Below the pieces are notes generated by a model, which had not been told where the DNA came from, ran no database searches, and worked only from the letters and a program-made list of their open reading frames with translations. From positions 1 to 64,000 of the forward strand of contig NZ_ARXV01000010.1 in the NCBI RefSeq assembly GCF_000756665.1: 64,000 nucleotides of DNA, given 5' to 3'. This document shows positions 9,585 through 19,161 of this stretch, in pieces. The translations under genes were made by a program, and so were the position numbers. Positions within the stretch are counted from its first letter, which is position 1. The number at the start of each line of letters is the position of its first letter. The DNA comes from Alcanivorax nanhaiticus (GTDB lineage Bacteria > Pseudomonadota > Gammaproteobacteria > Pseudomonadales > Alcanivoracaceae).

Positions 9585-9612
9585 ACTTTCTAAGCAAACT
9601 GTTAGTGAGACC

Positions 9613-11488
<1,876 letters not shown>

Positions 11489-11514
11489 TTCCTCCAGGCT
11501 CCGGAACGACTCAT

Positions 11515-11541
11515 ACAGCCGCCCAGCCGGGCGGCTGTTTT
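11515..11541 (+). terminator. Intra-operon intrinsic terminator between ectB and ectC
   Basis: ACAGCCGCCC pairs perfectly with GGGCGGCTGT over a 4-nt loop (AGCC) and is followed by TTTT. Its position inside the ectABC cluster suggests partial termination or an attenuator before ectC. Confidence 0.8.
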
Positions 11542-11566
11542 ATCACCCACCCTGGAGAATGAATCC

Positions 11567-11962
11567 ATGATCGTTCGTACTCTGGCGGAAGCCGAAAATT
11601 CAGAGCGCTGCGTCAAAGCCGAAAACGGCAACTGGCAGTCTGTTCGTCTGTCTCTGAAAGATGACAAGATGGGGCACTCTTTCAACATCACCACCATCTT
11701 CAAGGGCACCAAGACCCACATCCATTACAAGAATCACTGGGAATCCGTTTACGTGATTTCCGGCAACGGCAAGATCGAAACCATTGCCGACGGCAAGGTT
11801 TATGACCTGAAGCCCGGCACCATCTACCTGCTCGACGAGCACGACGAGCACTGGCTGTATGGTGGTGATGAAGACATGGTTGTGGCTTGCGCCTTCACAC
11901 CGCCCCTTAGCGGTAAAGAAGTGCACGACGAAAACGGCGTATACCCCGCGGATCTGGATTGA
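11567..11962 (+). CDS. ectC: L-ectoine synthase EctC
   Basis: EctC is the cupin-fold enzyme that cyclises N-gamma-acetyl-diaminobutyrate to ectoine. The length of 131 residues is typical. The cupin core is visible as [19 protein letters not shown] and the later [11 protein letters not shown]. An RBS (GGAG) lies nine bases before the ATG. A strong terminator follows, so this is the last gene of the operon. No ectD (hydroxylase) or dedicated aspartokinase gene is attached, so the product is expected to be ectoine rather than hydroxyectoine unless ectD lies elsewhere. Confidence 0.97.
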   Translation: MIVRTLAEAENSERCVKAENGNWQSVRLSLKDDKMGHSFNITTIFKGTKTHIHYKNHWESVYVISGNGKIETIADGKVYDLKPGTIYLLDEHDEHWLYGGDEDMVVACAFTPPLSGKEVHDENGVYPADLD

Positions 11963-11993
11963 TTACAGATACGCCCAAGCGGTAAGCCAAAAG

Positions 11994-12020
11994 AAAAGGA
12001 CGCTTCGGCGTCCTTTTTTT
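11994..12020 (+). terminator. Intrinsic terminator of the ect operon
   Basis: GGACGC-TTCG-GCGTCC with flanking A and T runs forms a classic UUCG-loop terminator 31 nt after the ectC stop. Confidence 0.95.
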
Positions 12021-12038
12021 ATGCGTCACCGCACTTTA

Positions 12039-12152
12039 GCGGGAGCAGTGGTTTGCCACACGTCTACAACCGGACGTCTGACACGTGGCAGCCGGCGTTC
12101 GGCCGCGAAAGATCGATGCCTCGGCATCGCGACGGAACCGTCGCTCCCACAG
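12039..12152. repeat. Inverted REP pair
   Basis: A degenerate plus-strand REP copy (GGGAGCAGTGGTTTGCCAC, from 12040) faces a minus-strand copy at 12124-12152 (GCATCGCGACGGAACCGTCG then CTCCCAC). The second copy has compensated changes in its stem (GCGACGG/CCGTCGC). Paired inverted REPs are the usual unit of REP mobilisation. Confidence 0.65.
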
Positions 12153-12165
12153 TGGGACCACCGGG

Positions 12166-12220
12166 TCGAAAGGCTCAGGGTTTTGCCTTTCGAAACTCGC
12201 GACTCGAAACTCGAAACTTG
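12166..12220. repeat. Heptamer tract b (CGAAACT type) with hairpin
   Basis: TCGAAAGGC (12166-12174) pairs with GCCTTTCGA (12185-12193), followed by units CGAAACT CGCGACT CGAAACT CGAAACT. The 21 nt at 12175-12195 recur exactly, inverted, at 51831-51851 inside element i. Confidence 0.7.
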
Positions 12221-12257
12221 CCCCTTCAATCCGGATCGCAATGCAGGCACAGGCTGC

Positions 12258-12282
12258 AAAAAAGGGACGCCGAAGCGCCCCT
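12258..12282 (-). terminator. Intrinsic terminator of the DcaP-like porin gene
   Basis: On the minus strand GGGGCGC-TTCG-GCGTCCC is followed by a run of T, 30 nt past the stop at 12311. Confidence 0.85.
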
Positions 12283-12310
12283 GCTATTTCTTGTCGCGTG
12301 TTGCGATCTC

Positions 12311-13525
12311 TTAAAACGCATACTTCGCGGTAAACTGCAGGCGTTTCAAATCACCGTCATCGCCACTCTCAATTTCCCGATCCGCATAAATGAACTCACC
12401 ACCCAGAGACAGCGGTTTGGCCACCTGCCAGATCAGGTTGGCATGGGCGCTCTGAATTGTCTTGTTGGTGGTCGTGGCAACCGTATCCGGGTTGTCCGCT
12501 TCGCTGACGGACAAGGCAATATTGCTCCGCCACTGGTCATTCCAGTGATGACGCAACGCCAACACCGCACTCCACTGGTCAATCAAATCAATACTGCCGT
12601 CCGCCTCAATCTGGCCTGCACGGAACGCATTCAGCGTGGTGTAACGGCCCATGGCGTTGCCGTAGTTGGCCTGGAATCGCACATCATCCTTGCCCAGCAT
12701 CCACTTGCCCGCCAGGGACACAGCGTAACCGTATTCACTTTCATCCTGATCTACACCGCCGATGGTGTCCTGATAGGCAATTTCACGCCCCATGGCGGAA
12801 AGACTCACATTGCCCCAGTCGCCAGTGAAGTTATAACGGGCGACCAAATCGGGCATGGCATTATCATCATAGGGATTGGTACCTGAGCCGCCGTAGAGGG
12901 TGGTGGATGGGTTCTCCATAGCCAGCATCAAACCACCATTGGTATACCGGATCTGCTGCTGACGTTCGAACACGGTTCCTGCTGCACCCACAAAGTCGAG
13001 CGTCTCAGGCAAGGCGCTGACGTTAAAAAAGGTGGACCAGGTCTGACCAAAGAGCCACTTGTCCCACGTCAGATAGGCATGACGCAAACGAACGGCATAG
13101 CTGTTGCTGATGCGCTCATCGCCAAGACCGTTGGTTTGAAAATCCACTTCGATGTGGCCGCCAATTTCTCCGGCATCGGTCTGGGTTTTACTTTTCAGCC
13201 AGAAACGGCTCTGTTTGGCATTGAAGTCCACTTCTTCAGAGCTGGCCTCACCGCCAACCGGAATAGTGCTGGGGACCATGAAATCGCGACCAATGGAACC
13301 CGGTGCCAGCTCACCATCACTGTACTTGCTCACCATGGTGTCGGCCTTGATAAAACCGCCAACGCTTAGCTGGGTATTTCCCACCTGAGCCTGCCCCGCT
13401 GCGGGCTGATCGGCTGCTTTCTGTTCGAGCATCTCCACGCGCTCTTCCAATGTCGCCGCGCCGACCGTACCGGCACAGGCCAGTGCGATACTGGCACACA
13501 GGTATTTAGGAGTTATTGCTTTCAT
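12311..13525 (-). CDS. DcaP-like trimeric outer membrane porin
   Basis: This 404-residue outer membrane beta-barrel protein has a signal peptide (residues 1-23, ending TVGAA), a short coiled-coil segment (TLEERVEMLEQKAADQ) and then a barrel that ends in aromatic F (AKYAF). The opening GGFIKADTM and the WSTFFNVSALPETLDF region match the DcaP family known from Acinetobacter, which takes up dicarboxylates and other small anionic substrates. It is divergent from crbR, and the shared region 13526-13934 holds two inverted copies of a putative CrbR motif, so control by the acetate-switch system is plausible but inferred. Confidence 0.85.
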   Translation of the reverse strand: MKAITPKYLCASIALACAGTVGAATLEERVEMLEQKAADQPAAGQAQVGNTQLSVGGFIKADTMVSKYSDGELAPGSIGRDFMVPSTIPVGGEASSEEVDFNAKQSRFWLKSKTQTDAGEIGGHIEVDFQTNGLGDERISNSYAVRLRHAYLTWDKWLFGQTWSTFFNVSALPETLDFVGAAGTVFERQQQIRYTNGGLMLAMENPSTTLYGGSGTNPYDDNAMPDLVARYNFTGDWGNVSLSAMGREIAYQDTIGGVDQDESEYGYAVSLAGKWMLGKDDVRFQANYGNAMGRYTTLNAFRAGQIEADGSIDLIDQWSAVLALRHHWNDQWRSNIALSVSEADNPDTVATTTNKTIQSAHANLIWQVAKPLSLGGEFIYADREIESGDDGDLKRLQFTAKYAF

Positions 13526-13609
13526 GGCCCTGTCCTCTTGTTGTCATCCGGATGCAAGAAATAACTGACTCCGAATAGCAGCTTGCGAGGAGCAAGAGTT
13601 GTTCTCCAT

Positions 13610-13663
13610 TAGCCATAGGTCGAAGCCCCGAACCCTGCATTCAAGCCCTACGACCAAAGTCTA
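13610..13663. promoter_or_regulatory. Inverted pair of putative CrbR-binding motifs
   Basis: TAGCCATAGGTCG (13610-13622) faces the inverse complement TAGACTTTGGTCG (13651-13663 read on minus). Two more copies lie at 23359-23397 upstream of the sodium symporter genes. Both loci belong to the crb neighbourhood, which suggests binding sites for CrbR; this is not tested. Confidence 0.5.
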
Positions 13664-13693
13664 ATTGGGATTTTTACGATCGCCTTTCACACT

Positions 13694-13871
13694 GTTCACG
13701 CCTCAACGTGAACACCGACAATGTCCAGGGAATGGACCGATCAGCACCCTTTTCCTTTCCCGGTTTCTCAAATGAAACGGTGACAGTGCCGGTCTGGTTT
13801 GCTGAAGGGATTCTGTTGTTATTTTGTCAAAACCCTTCCCCCGGGCCGCCATTCCAAGCGGCCTTTTTTTT
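13694..13871 (+). ncRNA. Candidate small RNA ending in an orphan terminator
   Basis: A perfect 7-bp inverted repeat GTTCACG-CCTCAA-CGTGAAC (13694-13713) is followed about 130 nt later by a strong intrinsic terminator, GGCCGC-N8-GCGGCC plus eight T (13844-13871). No credible gene ends at this terminator: the only frame crossing it (75 codons from 13708) has no RBS. A short untranslated RNA, or a leader of crbR ended by attenuation, would explain the structure. Confidence 0.35.
13844..13871 (+). terminator. Orphan intrinsic terminator upstream of crbR
   Basis: GGCCGC pairs with GCGGCC over an 8-nt loop, followed by TTTTTTTT. It lies 64 bp before the crbR ATG. Confidence 0.85.
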
Positions 13872-13934
13872 GGCACAAGGCAAAGCTCGCCATAAAGGCT
13901 GTACAGAACAAAAAAAACTCGCTAAAACAATCTA

Positions 13935-14591
13935 ATGACAAATATTCTGATCGCAGATGACCACCCACTCTTTCGCACTGCTCTCAAACAAGCGGTAAGC
14001 GCCAGCTTTAGTGATGCCCGGATCCACGAGGCAGATTCACTGGCCGCACTGGAGTCGCTGGGACAGCAATCTGTGCCTTTTGATGTCATCCTGCTGGATT
14101 TGCACATGCCTGGCACCCACGGGTTCTCTGGTTTGATTTACCTGCGCGAGCAATATCGCAAGGTGCCGCTGATCGTAATCTCTGCCACTGAAGATGTTGA
14201 CGTGATACAGCGGGCGATTCACTTTGGTGCCGATGGATTCATTCCCAAATCCACCCCTGTGGACACCATGACCAGTGCCATGAAGCAGGTCATGGATGGC
14301 GAACGCTGGCTACCTGAGCATGCCCGTCGTGCCATGCCTCCCACCCTTCCTGACCTGTCCGCCATGAGCGAACGCATTGCCAGCCTCACGCCGCAACAAT
14401 TCCGGGTCATGGGAATGCTAATGGAAGGGATGCAGAACAAGATCATCGCTTACGAACTGGATGTATCCGAAGCCACCATCAAGGCCCACATGACCGCCAT
14501 CTTCCGCAAACTAGGCGTACGCAACCGCACCCAGGCAGTGCTGGCACTCAAGGATTTGGCGATTGAGCAACCTTCGGTAGGCAGTGAATAG
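13935..14591 (+). CDS. crbR: Response regulator CrbR (NarL/LuxR family)
   Basis: This 218-residue response regulator has a receiver domain (acidic pair Asp8/Asp9, phospho-acceptor Asp55 in LLDLHMPG) and a C-terminal LuxR-type helix-turn-helix from about residue 153 (LTPQQFRVMGML to the end). It is convergent with the SSS-fused hybrid kinase crbS and close to a sodium:solute symporter pair. This is the arrangement of the CrbS/CrbR acetate-switch system of Vibrio and Pseudomonas, which activates acetyl-CoA synthetase and acetate uptake genes. The final codons and stop lie in the heptamer array that starts there. Confidence 0.88.
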   Translation: MTNILIADDHPLFRTALKQAVSASFSDARIHEADSLAALESLGQQSVPFDVILLDLHMPGTHGFSGLIYLREQYRKVPLIVISATEDVDVIQRAIHFGADGFIPKSTPVDTMTSAMKQVMDGERWLPEHARRAMPPTLPDLSAMSERIASLTPQQFRVMGMLMEGMQNKIIAYELDVSEATIKAHMTAIFRKLGVRNRTQAVLALKDLAIEQPSVGSE

Positions 14592-14746
14592 TTAACAGTG
14601 AACAGTTAATAGTTGCGCGTGCAGCGCATAAGATTTTGAAACGTATGAGGCCGCGTCCAAAGGTTGGGCGCGGCCTCATACGTTTAAAGATCAAGAGCGC
14701 ACTTGATCGCGCGCTGTTCACTATTCACTGTTAACTGTTAACTGCC
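14588..14746. repeat. Heptamer-arm element c (TTAACTG type) with bidirectional terminator core
   Basis: The left arm (14588-14619, TTAACAG TGAACAG TTAATAG) and right arm (14712-14746, TTCACTA TTCACTG TTAACTG TTAACTG) are inverted. The core is a near-perfect 20-bp stem (14639-14658 with 14666-14685, rich in GGCCGCG and ending TTTAAA), able to stop transcription from both sides between convergent crbR and crbS. Both genes end inside the arms. Confidence 0.8.
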
Positions 14747-17700
14747 TCAAGCGCTCTTTTCAGCATCGCTTCCGTCAACGGTTTTTGCAGGAACCCTACC
14801 CCCTGCTCTTCCGCTTGCTGGCGAATTTCGGGGCGGCGGTCCGCGGTCATCAGGATGGCGGGGACCACGTCCTCCCAGCAGTCGTCCAGCCCCTCTATCA
14901 CGTCAAAGCCATTCTCATGATCCAGTTGGTAATCCACCAGCAACAGATCAGGGGCGGGCACGCCCTTTGCCTTGTGCTGTGCATCCGCAAGACCACTGGC
15001 GGCAACCACATTGCAGCCCAGTGTCTCCAGTGCCTCCACCAGCCCGGCAAGCAAAGCGCTATCGTTGTCTACACAGAAAATACGCATGCCACTGATATCA
15101 CGACTGACTGGCAGCTCTTCATTGGACAACATGGGCGGCAATTCCCCGCTGGCAAGCGGCACGCTGACGCTGAACAGGGTGCCTTTTCCCGGCCAGGAGC
15201 GAACGGTCAGGGTATGGTTCAACAAACGACAGATCCGATCTGCAATCGCCAGCCCCAATCCGAGCCCTTTCACCGTTCGGCCATTCTGCTGGGGCAGGCG
15301 CTGGAATTCCTGGAAAATCTGCTCATGCTGGTTATCAGGAATGCCAGGACCGGTATCCCAGACATCCATCCTCACCGCACCGGGAAGACGGCGGCAACCA
15401 AACAGAACGCGCCCGGACTCCGTATAACGAATCGCGTTGGAGAGCAGGTTCTGCAGCACTCTGCGCAGCAACACTTCATCGGTCTCGACAATGCACGAGC
15501 TGGATACCATGTGCAGCTGTAACCCACTGGCTTGCGCCATGGCTGAAAACTCCTGCCCAAGCGGCTCCATCATTTTCTGCAAGCTGACCGGATGAACATG
15601 CACCGGCATGGCACCGGTATCCAGCTTGCTGATTTCCATCAACGCGGAAATGATTTGCTCCGCGGTCTGCAGAGAGCCATCAATGTGCCCCAGCACTTCC
15701 ACTTCACGGGCAAAACCCTGCTCATCCTGTTGCCGCAATTGCTGACGTAATGAAGACGCGAACAGCTGGGCGGCATTGAGTGGCTGCATCAAGTCATGGC
15801 CAGCGGCAGCCAGGAAGCGGGTTTTGCCTTCGTTGGCCTGGGCAAGTTGCACATTGAGTTCGGTGAGTTTGCGGGTCCTTTCGGAGACCATATTTTCCAG
15901 GTTTTCGTTGATCTGTCGCAGTGCCTGTTCATCACGCTTGCGCTCGGTAACATCCATATAGGTACTGACAAACCCACCTCCCACCATGGGGGTTCCCCGC
16001 ACTTCCACCACGATGCCGTTGGGGAGCTCACGCTCAAAGCGGTGAGAATGGCCATCCCGAAGCAGCTGCACCCGCTTCTTCACATTGGCGTCCATATCCT
16101 CCCCATCGTAGAAACCCCGCTCGGCATTGAACCGGTAGACCTCTTCGATGGGACGACCAAGGCGAATCAAACCATCGGGATACTCGAACAGCTTTACATA
16201 AGCCTGATTCCACGCCACCACCTGCATATTACGGTCCACTACACAGATACCCTGGGCGATGGTTTCAATGGTGGTGCGCAGCAGCTGATGATTGAACTGG
16301 ATCAGTTCTGAGGCCTCATCCATCATGCGCACGACGTCGTCATGACGGCTGTTCTGTTTGCGCAGCAGGGAACTCATCACAATACGGGCGGTGGAAGCCC
16401 CCATTGCCCCCGCCAACAACCGCTCGACATAACGCACCAGGTGCAAAGGCGCGGGAAGATCCAGATCTTCCGCCACATGACGGCGTTGCATGTAATCAAA
16501 AAACAGCGGTTCCGCACGGGGATTGCCGAGCCCACGGCGGCAGACTTCAAGCAGTTCGGCAGTAGTGATAGAGGGGTGCCCCATGCCCTCACGCCACCAG
16601 TCGGTAGGCATGTCCACAAAGCGTGCCGCCTGGGCCTCATCCAGCGCATCGTGACGCGCACGGCGGGAAAAGTAGATAAAGGCCGCCATATTCAGACTCA
16701 GCGACCAGAACACCCCATGAGTGAGAGGTTCCAGGCCTTCGATACCGAACAGGGAGTGCGGCTTGAATAAGCCCAACCCCAGCAGCCCATCACTGTTCAG
16801 TATCGCCACCCACTCAACCGGAAGCATGATCGGCAACAGCAAACAATAGAACCAGACAAGAAAGCCGATACCGATGCCAATGACCGCGCCCTGCTTATGG
16901 CCATTTCGCCAGTACAAGGCGCCCAGCAAGGCAGGCGCAAACTGCGCCACGGCTGCGAAAGAGACCAGCCCAATACTGGCCAACCCATCAAAACGCTCGA
17001 TCAGGGAATGAAAGGCGAACGCCAACCCCAGCAACACCAGGATACTGGCACGCCGCAAAAAGCGCAGTTGCCGCCCCAGGTCTGACAGCTGATCCTTTTC
17101 ATGCAATCTCGAGCGCAACCACAACGGCAACAGCACTTCGTTAGTCAGCATGATTGCCAGTGCCATGGTGGATACAATCACCATACCGGTTGCCGCCGCA
17201 ATACCGCCGATAAAGGACAGCATCAGCATGGCGGAATTATCCTGCGCCATCGGCAGCGACAACATGTACGTGTCTGCTTGTCCCAGTAGATAGGGCTGGG
17301 TCAGGACTCCGCTAATCACAATAGGGAGTACAAAGACCGCAAACATGAGCAGATATAAAGGCAGCAACCAGCGAGTGGTGCGCAAATGTCTCAGGTCATT
17401 GTTTTCCACCATGCCGGCATGAAACTGGCGGGGCAGGCAGAGGATTGCCACCATGGAAAGCAGTAACGCCGTCACAAAGCTCTGCGAGAACAGAGTCGGC
17501 TCGAACGTCTGCATCACATCCGGCCGCTGCGCCAAACTGCGCCACATGTCCCCGGGCCCATCAAAAATGCCGAACAGGCAGTAAAGCCCCAGCAGGACAA
17601 ACGCCACAACCTTGATAAATGACTCGAAGCTCACTGCCAGCATCAGTCCGGACTGGTGCTCAGAGGTATCGATGTGACGTGTACCAAACAAGACGGTGAA

Positions 17701-18201
17701 CACGGCCATCAAGACCGCCACCACCAGGGCGGTATCGACTGAGGCCGCATCCTGCTCAAGCAAGACATAATCAAAGGAGAGCGTGACCGCTTTCAGCTGT
17801 AGGGCTATGTATGGCAGAACGCCTACCACTGCAACCAGGGTCACCATGACCGCCAAGCGACGGGATTTACCGTAACGGGCAGCGAGGAAATCGGCGATGG
17901 AGGTAATATTCTGTTGCTGGGTGACGGATGCCATTTTGTAAATCAGCGAGCCACCGAGCAGGACGGTCAGTATTGGGCCAAGGTAAATGGGCAGGTACGT
18001 CCAGCCGCTTTGCGCAGCTTCGCCCACCGCACCAAAGAACGTCCATGAGGTGCAGTACACCCCTAATCCAAGGCTGTACACCCAGGCATTCTGGTAAGTT
18101 TTGCGTCCCTCTCTTGCCGCGCGATCACCTAACCAGGCGATCACAAACAGTACCAGCACATAGCCCAGCGCCAGCCCGCTCAATTCCCACAGTGAAAACA
18201 C
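14731..18201 (-). CDS. crbS: SSS-domain hybrid sensor histidine kinase CrbS
   Basis: This 1156-residue hybrid kinase is fused to a sodium:solute symporter module. The first ~500 residues form about 13 membrane helices of the SSS family (TKFYQNAWVYSLGLGVYCTSW region near the start). A PAS domain (about 650-760) and a coiled coil follow, then the phospho-acceptor histidine His802 in AAAGHDLMQPLNAAQ, the HATPase motifs (NAIRYTESG, DTGPGIPD, GLGLGLAIADRI) and a C-terminal receiver with Asp1090 (LLVDYQLD). Length and domain order match CrbS, which signals acetate or related metabolites to CrbR. The final residues VNS and the stop are encoded by a heptamer repeat arm, so the C-terminus may vary between strains. 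Confidence 0.9.
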   Translation of the reverse strand: MFSLWELSGLALGYVLVLFVIAWLGDRAAREGRKTYQNAWVYSLGLGVYCTSWTFFGAVGEAAQSGWTYLPIYLGPILTVLLGGSLIYKMASVTQQQNITSIADFLAARYGKSRRLAVMVTLVAVVGVLPYIALQLKAVTLSFDYVLLEQDAASVDTALVVAVLMAVFTVLFGTRHIDTSEHQSGLMLAVSFESFIKVVAFVLLGLYCLFGIFDGPGDMWRSLAQRPDVMQTFEPTLFSQSFVTALLLSMVAILCLPRQFHAGMVENNDLRHLRTTRWLLPLYLLMFAVFVLPIVISGVLTQPYLLGQADTYMLSLPMAQDNSAMLMLSFIGGIAAATGMVIVSTMALAIMLTNEVLLPLWLRSRLHEKDQLSDLGRQLRFLRRASILVLLGLAFAFHSLIERFDGLASIGLVSFAAVAQFAPALLGALYWRNGHKQGAVIGIGIGFLVWFYCLLLPIMLPVEWVAILNSDGLLGLGLFKPHSLFGIEGLEPLTHGVFWSLSLNMAAFIYFSRRARHDALDEAQAARFVDMPTDWWREGMGHPSITTAELLEVCRRGLGNPRAEPLFFDYMQRRHVAEDLDLPAPLHLVRYVERLLAGAMGASTARIVMSSLLRKQNSRHDDVVRMMDEASELIQFNHQLLRTTIETIAQGICVVDRNMQVVAWNQAYVKLFEYPDGLIRLGRPIEEVYRFNAERGFYDGEDMDANVKKRVQLLRDGHSHRFERELPNGIVVEVRGTPMVGGGFVSTYMDVTERKRDEQALRQINENLENMVSERTRKLTELNVQLAQANEGKTRFLAAAGHDLMQPLNAAQLFASSLRQQLRQQDEQGFAREVEVLGHIDGSLQTAEQIISALMEISKLDTGAMPVHVHPVSLQKMMEPLGQEFSAMAQASGLQLHMVSSSCIVETDEVLLRRVLQNLLSNAIRYTESGRVLFGCRRLPGAVRMDVWDTGPGIPDNQHEQIFQEFQRLPQQNGRTVKGLGLGLAIADRICRLLNHTLTVRSWPGKGTLFSVSVPLASGELPPMLSNEELPVSRDISGMRIFCVDNDSALLAGLVEALETLGCNVVAASGLADAQHKAKGVPAPDLLLVDYQLDHENGFDVIEGLDDCWEDVVPAILMTADRRPEIRQQAEEQGVGFLQKPLTEAMLKRALEAVNS

Positions 18202-18288
18202 GGCGGCTCCCGTTTATTATTGGCCCAGGGCCTACAGCCCTAACAAGACGCGGACCAGTAACACACGCCCGCCGCCTGCTGTCTTCCT

Positions 18289-18516
18289 TTATACCAGAGC
18301 GCCGGTAAAACGCAGTACCACTGCCAGCAATAGCAGGCATATCCCCGCCCGCTGCATTTTGAATTCACGCACGTCCAGAGCCATACCTTTACGCCAAAAC
18401 GCCAGAATCCCACGGGCATCTCCCGTGCGCCGCCAATAGCTCAGATAACTGAAGCCCACCACTCCCAAACCGAGCACCAGGCATATCTGTTCTGCTATCT
18501 GCATGCTTGTCTCCAT
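18289..18516 (-). CDS. Small two-helix membrane protein of the crb cluster
   Basis: This 75-residue hydrophobic protein has two predicted membrane helices (about 9-27 and 55-73) joined by a basic loop (WRRTGDARGILAFWRKG). It starts 3 bp after the exonuclease gene and lies upstream of crbS, all co-directional, so it belongs to the same transcript. An internal ATG at 18504 is an alternative start. I do not recognise a family. Position suggests a partner of the symporter-like or kinase proteins. Confidence 0.65.
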   Translation of the reverse strand: METSMQIAEQICLVLGLGVVGFSYLSYWRRTGDARGILAFWRKGMALDVREFKMQRAGICLLLLAVVLRFTGALV

Positions 18517-18519
18517 GAC

Positions 18520-19161
18520 TTACTGCTCCAGGGTGGCCCGTTGCAATTGCAAATACATCAACCCGGCGGTTACTGCATCGCCTCGCGCACTGTGGCGTGC
18601 CATCATCGGAACACGCAGATTCCTGGCCATGGCTTCAAACCGCAGATCCGGTTCAATATCCGGTTGCCAGTAGCGCATTTTCTTCTGATAGAGGTTGGAT
18701 AGCTCGATGGTCGCATTGGGCAAATCGAAACCCAGTAACGGACGTAGATATCGGTTAATCATGGCCACATCAAAATCGATACACCAACCCACAACTGGAC
18801 GATTACCGACAAAGGCAAGCAACGTCTCCAGCGTATCTGCAATCGCCTCACCCTCATCCAGATCTACCGGCCTCAGCCTGTGGATAGTAATAGACTCACT
18901 GGTCAGGCTGTCCGGTGCCTGAAACCGCACATCCATACTCTCGCTGGCACATACCCGTCCATTTCGAACCGGTACCGCAGCAATGGAAACCAGTTCGGCA
19001 TGGCGACTATCCAGCCCGGTGGTTTCACAATCCAGTGCCACCACATCGTTTCCTTCATAAGGAAGGAACAGATGTCCATAGGGTCCATGGGCGTGGCGGT
19101 ATCGGTCCGCATAGCGTCGTATCTGTCTGATCATTCGTTTTACTCCTGGCAGCAGCGCCAT
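18520..19161 (-). CDS. DnaQ-like 3'-5' exonuclease
   Basis: This 213-residue protein of the DEDDh exonuclease family (DNA polymerase III epsilon/RNase T fold) has all expected catalytic residues: Asp44 and Glu46 in ALDCETTG, Asp131 in CIDFDVAMINRYL, and His190 and Asp195 in RHSARGDA. The start ATG overlaps the stop of the upstream cNMP/CBS gene (TGATG), implying translational coupling. The same pair accompanies crbS and the acetate-type symporter in pseudomonads. The substrate is not predictable; second-messenger or RNA cleavage is as likely as DNA proofreading. Confidence 0.88.
   Translation of the reverse strand: MALLPGVKRMIRQIRRYADRYRHAHGPYGHLFLPYEGNDVVALDCETTGLDSRHAELVSIAAVPVRNGRVCASESMDVRFQAPDSLTSESITIHRLRPVDLDEGEAIADTLETLLAFVGNRPVVGWCIDFDVAMINRYLRPLLGFDLPNATIELSNLYQKKMRYWQPDIEPDLRFEAMARNLRVPMMARHSARGDAVTAGLMYLQLQRATLEQ

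Noticed and set aside
11489..11566. Separate promoter for ectC
   Set aside because: No -35/-10 or sigma54 pair of acceptable quality was found in the 78-bp gap; only the terminator is clear.
13708..13935. 75-codon plus-strand frame before crbR
   Set aside because: Runs through an intrinsic terminator and lacks an RBS; the region is better explained as a leader or small RNA.
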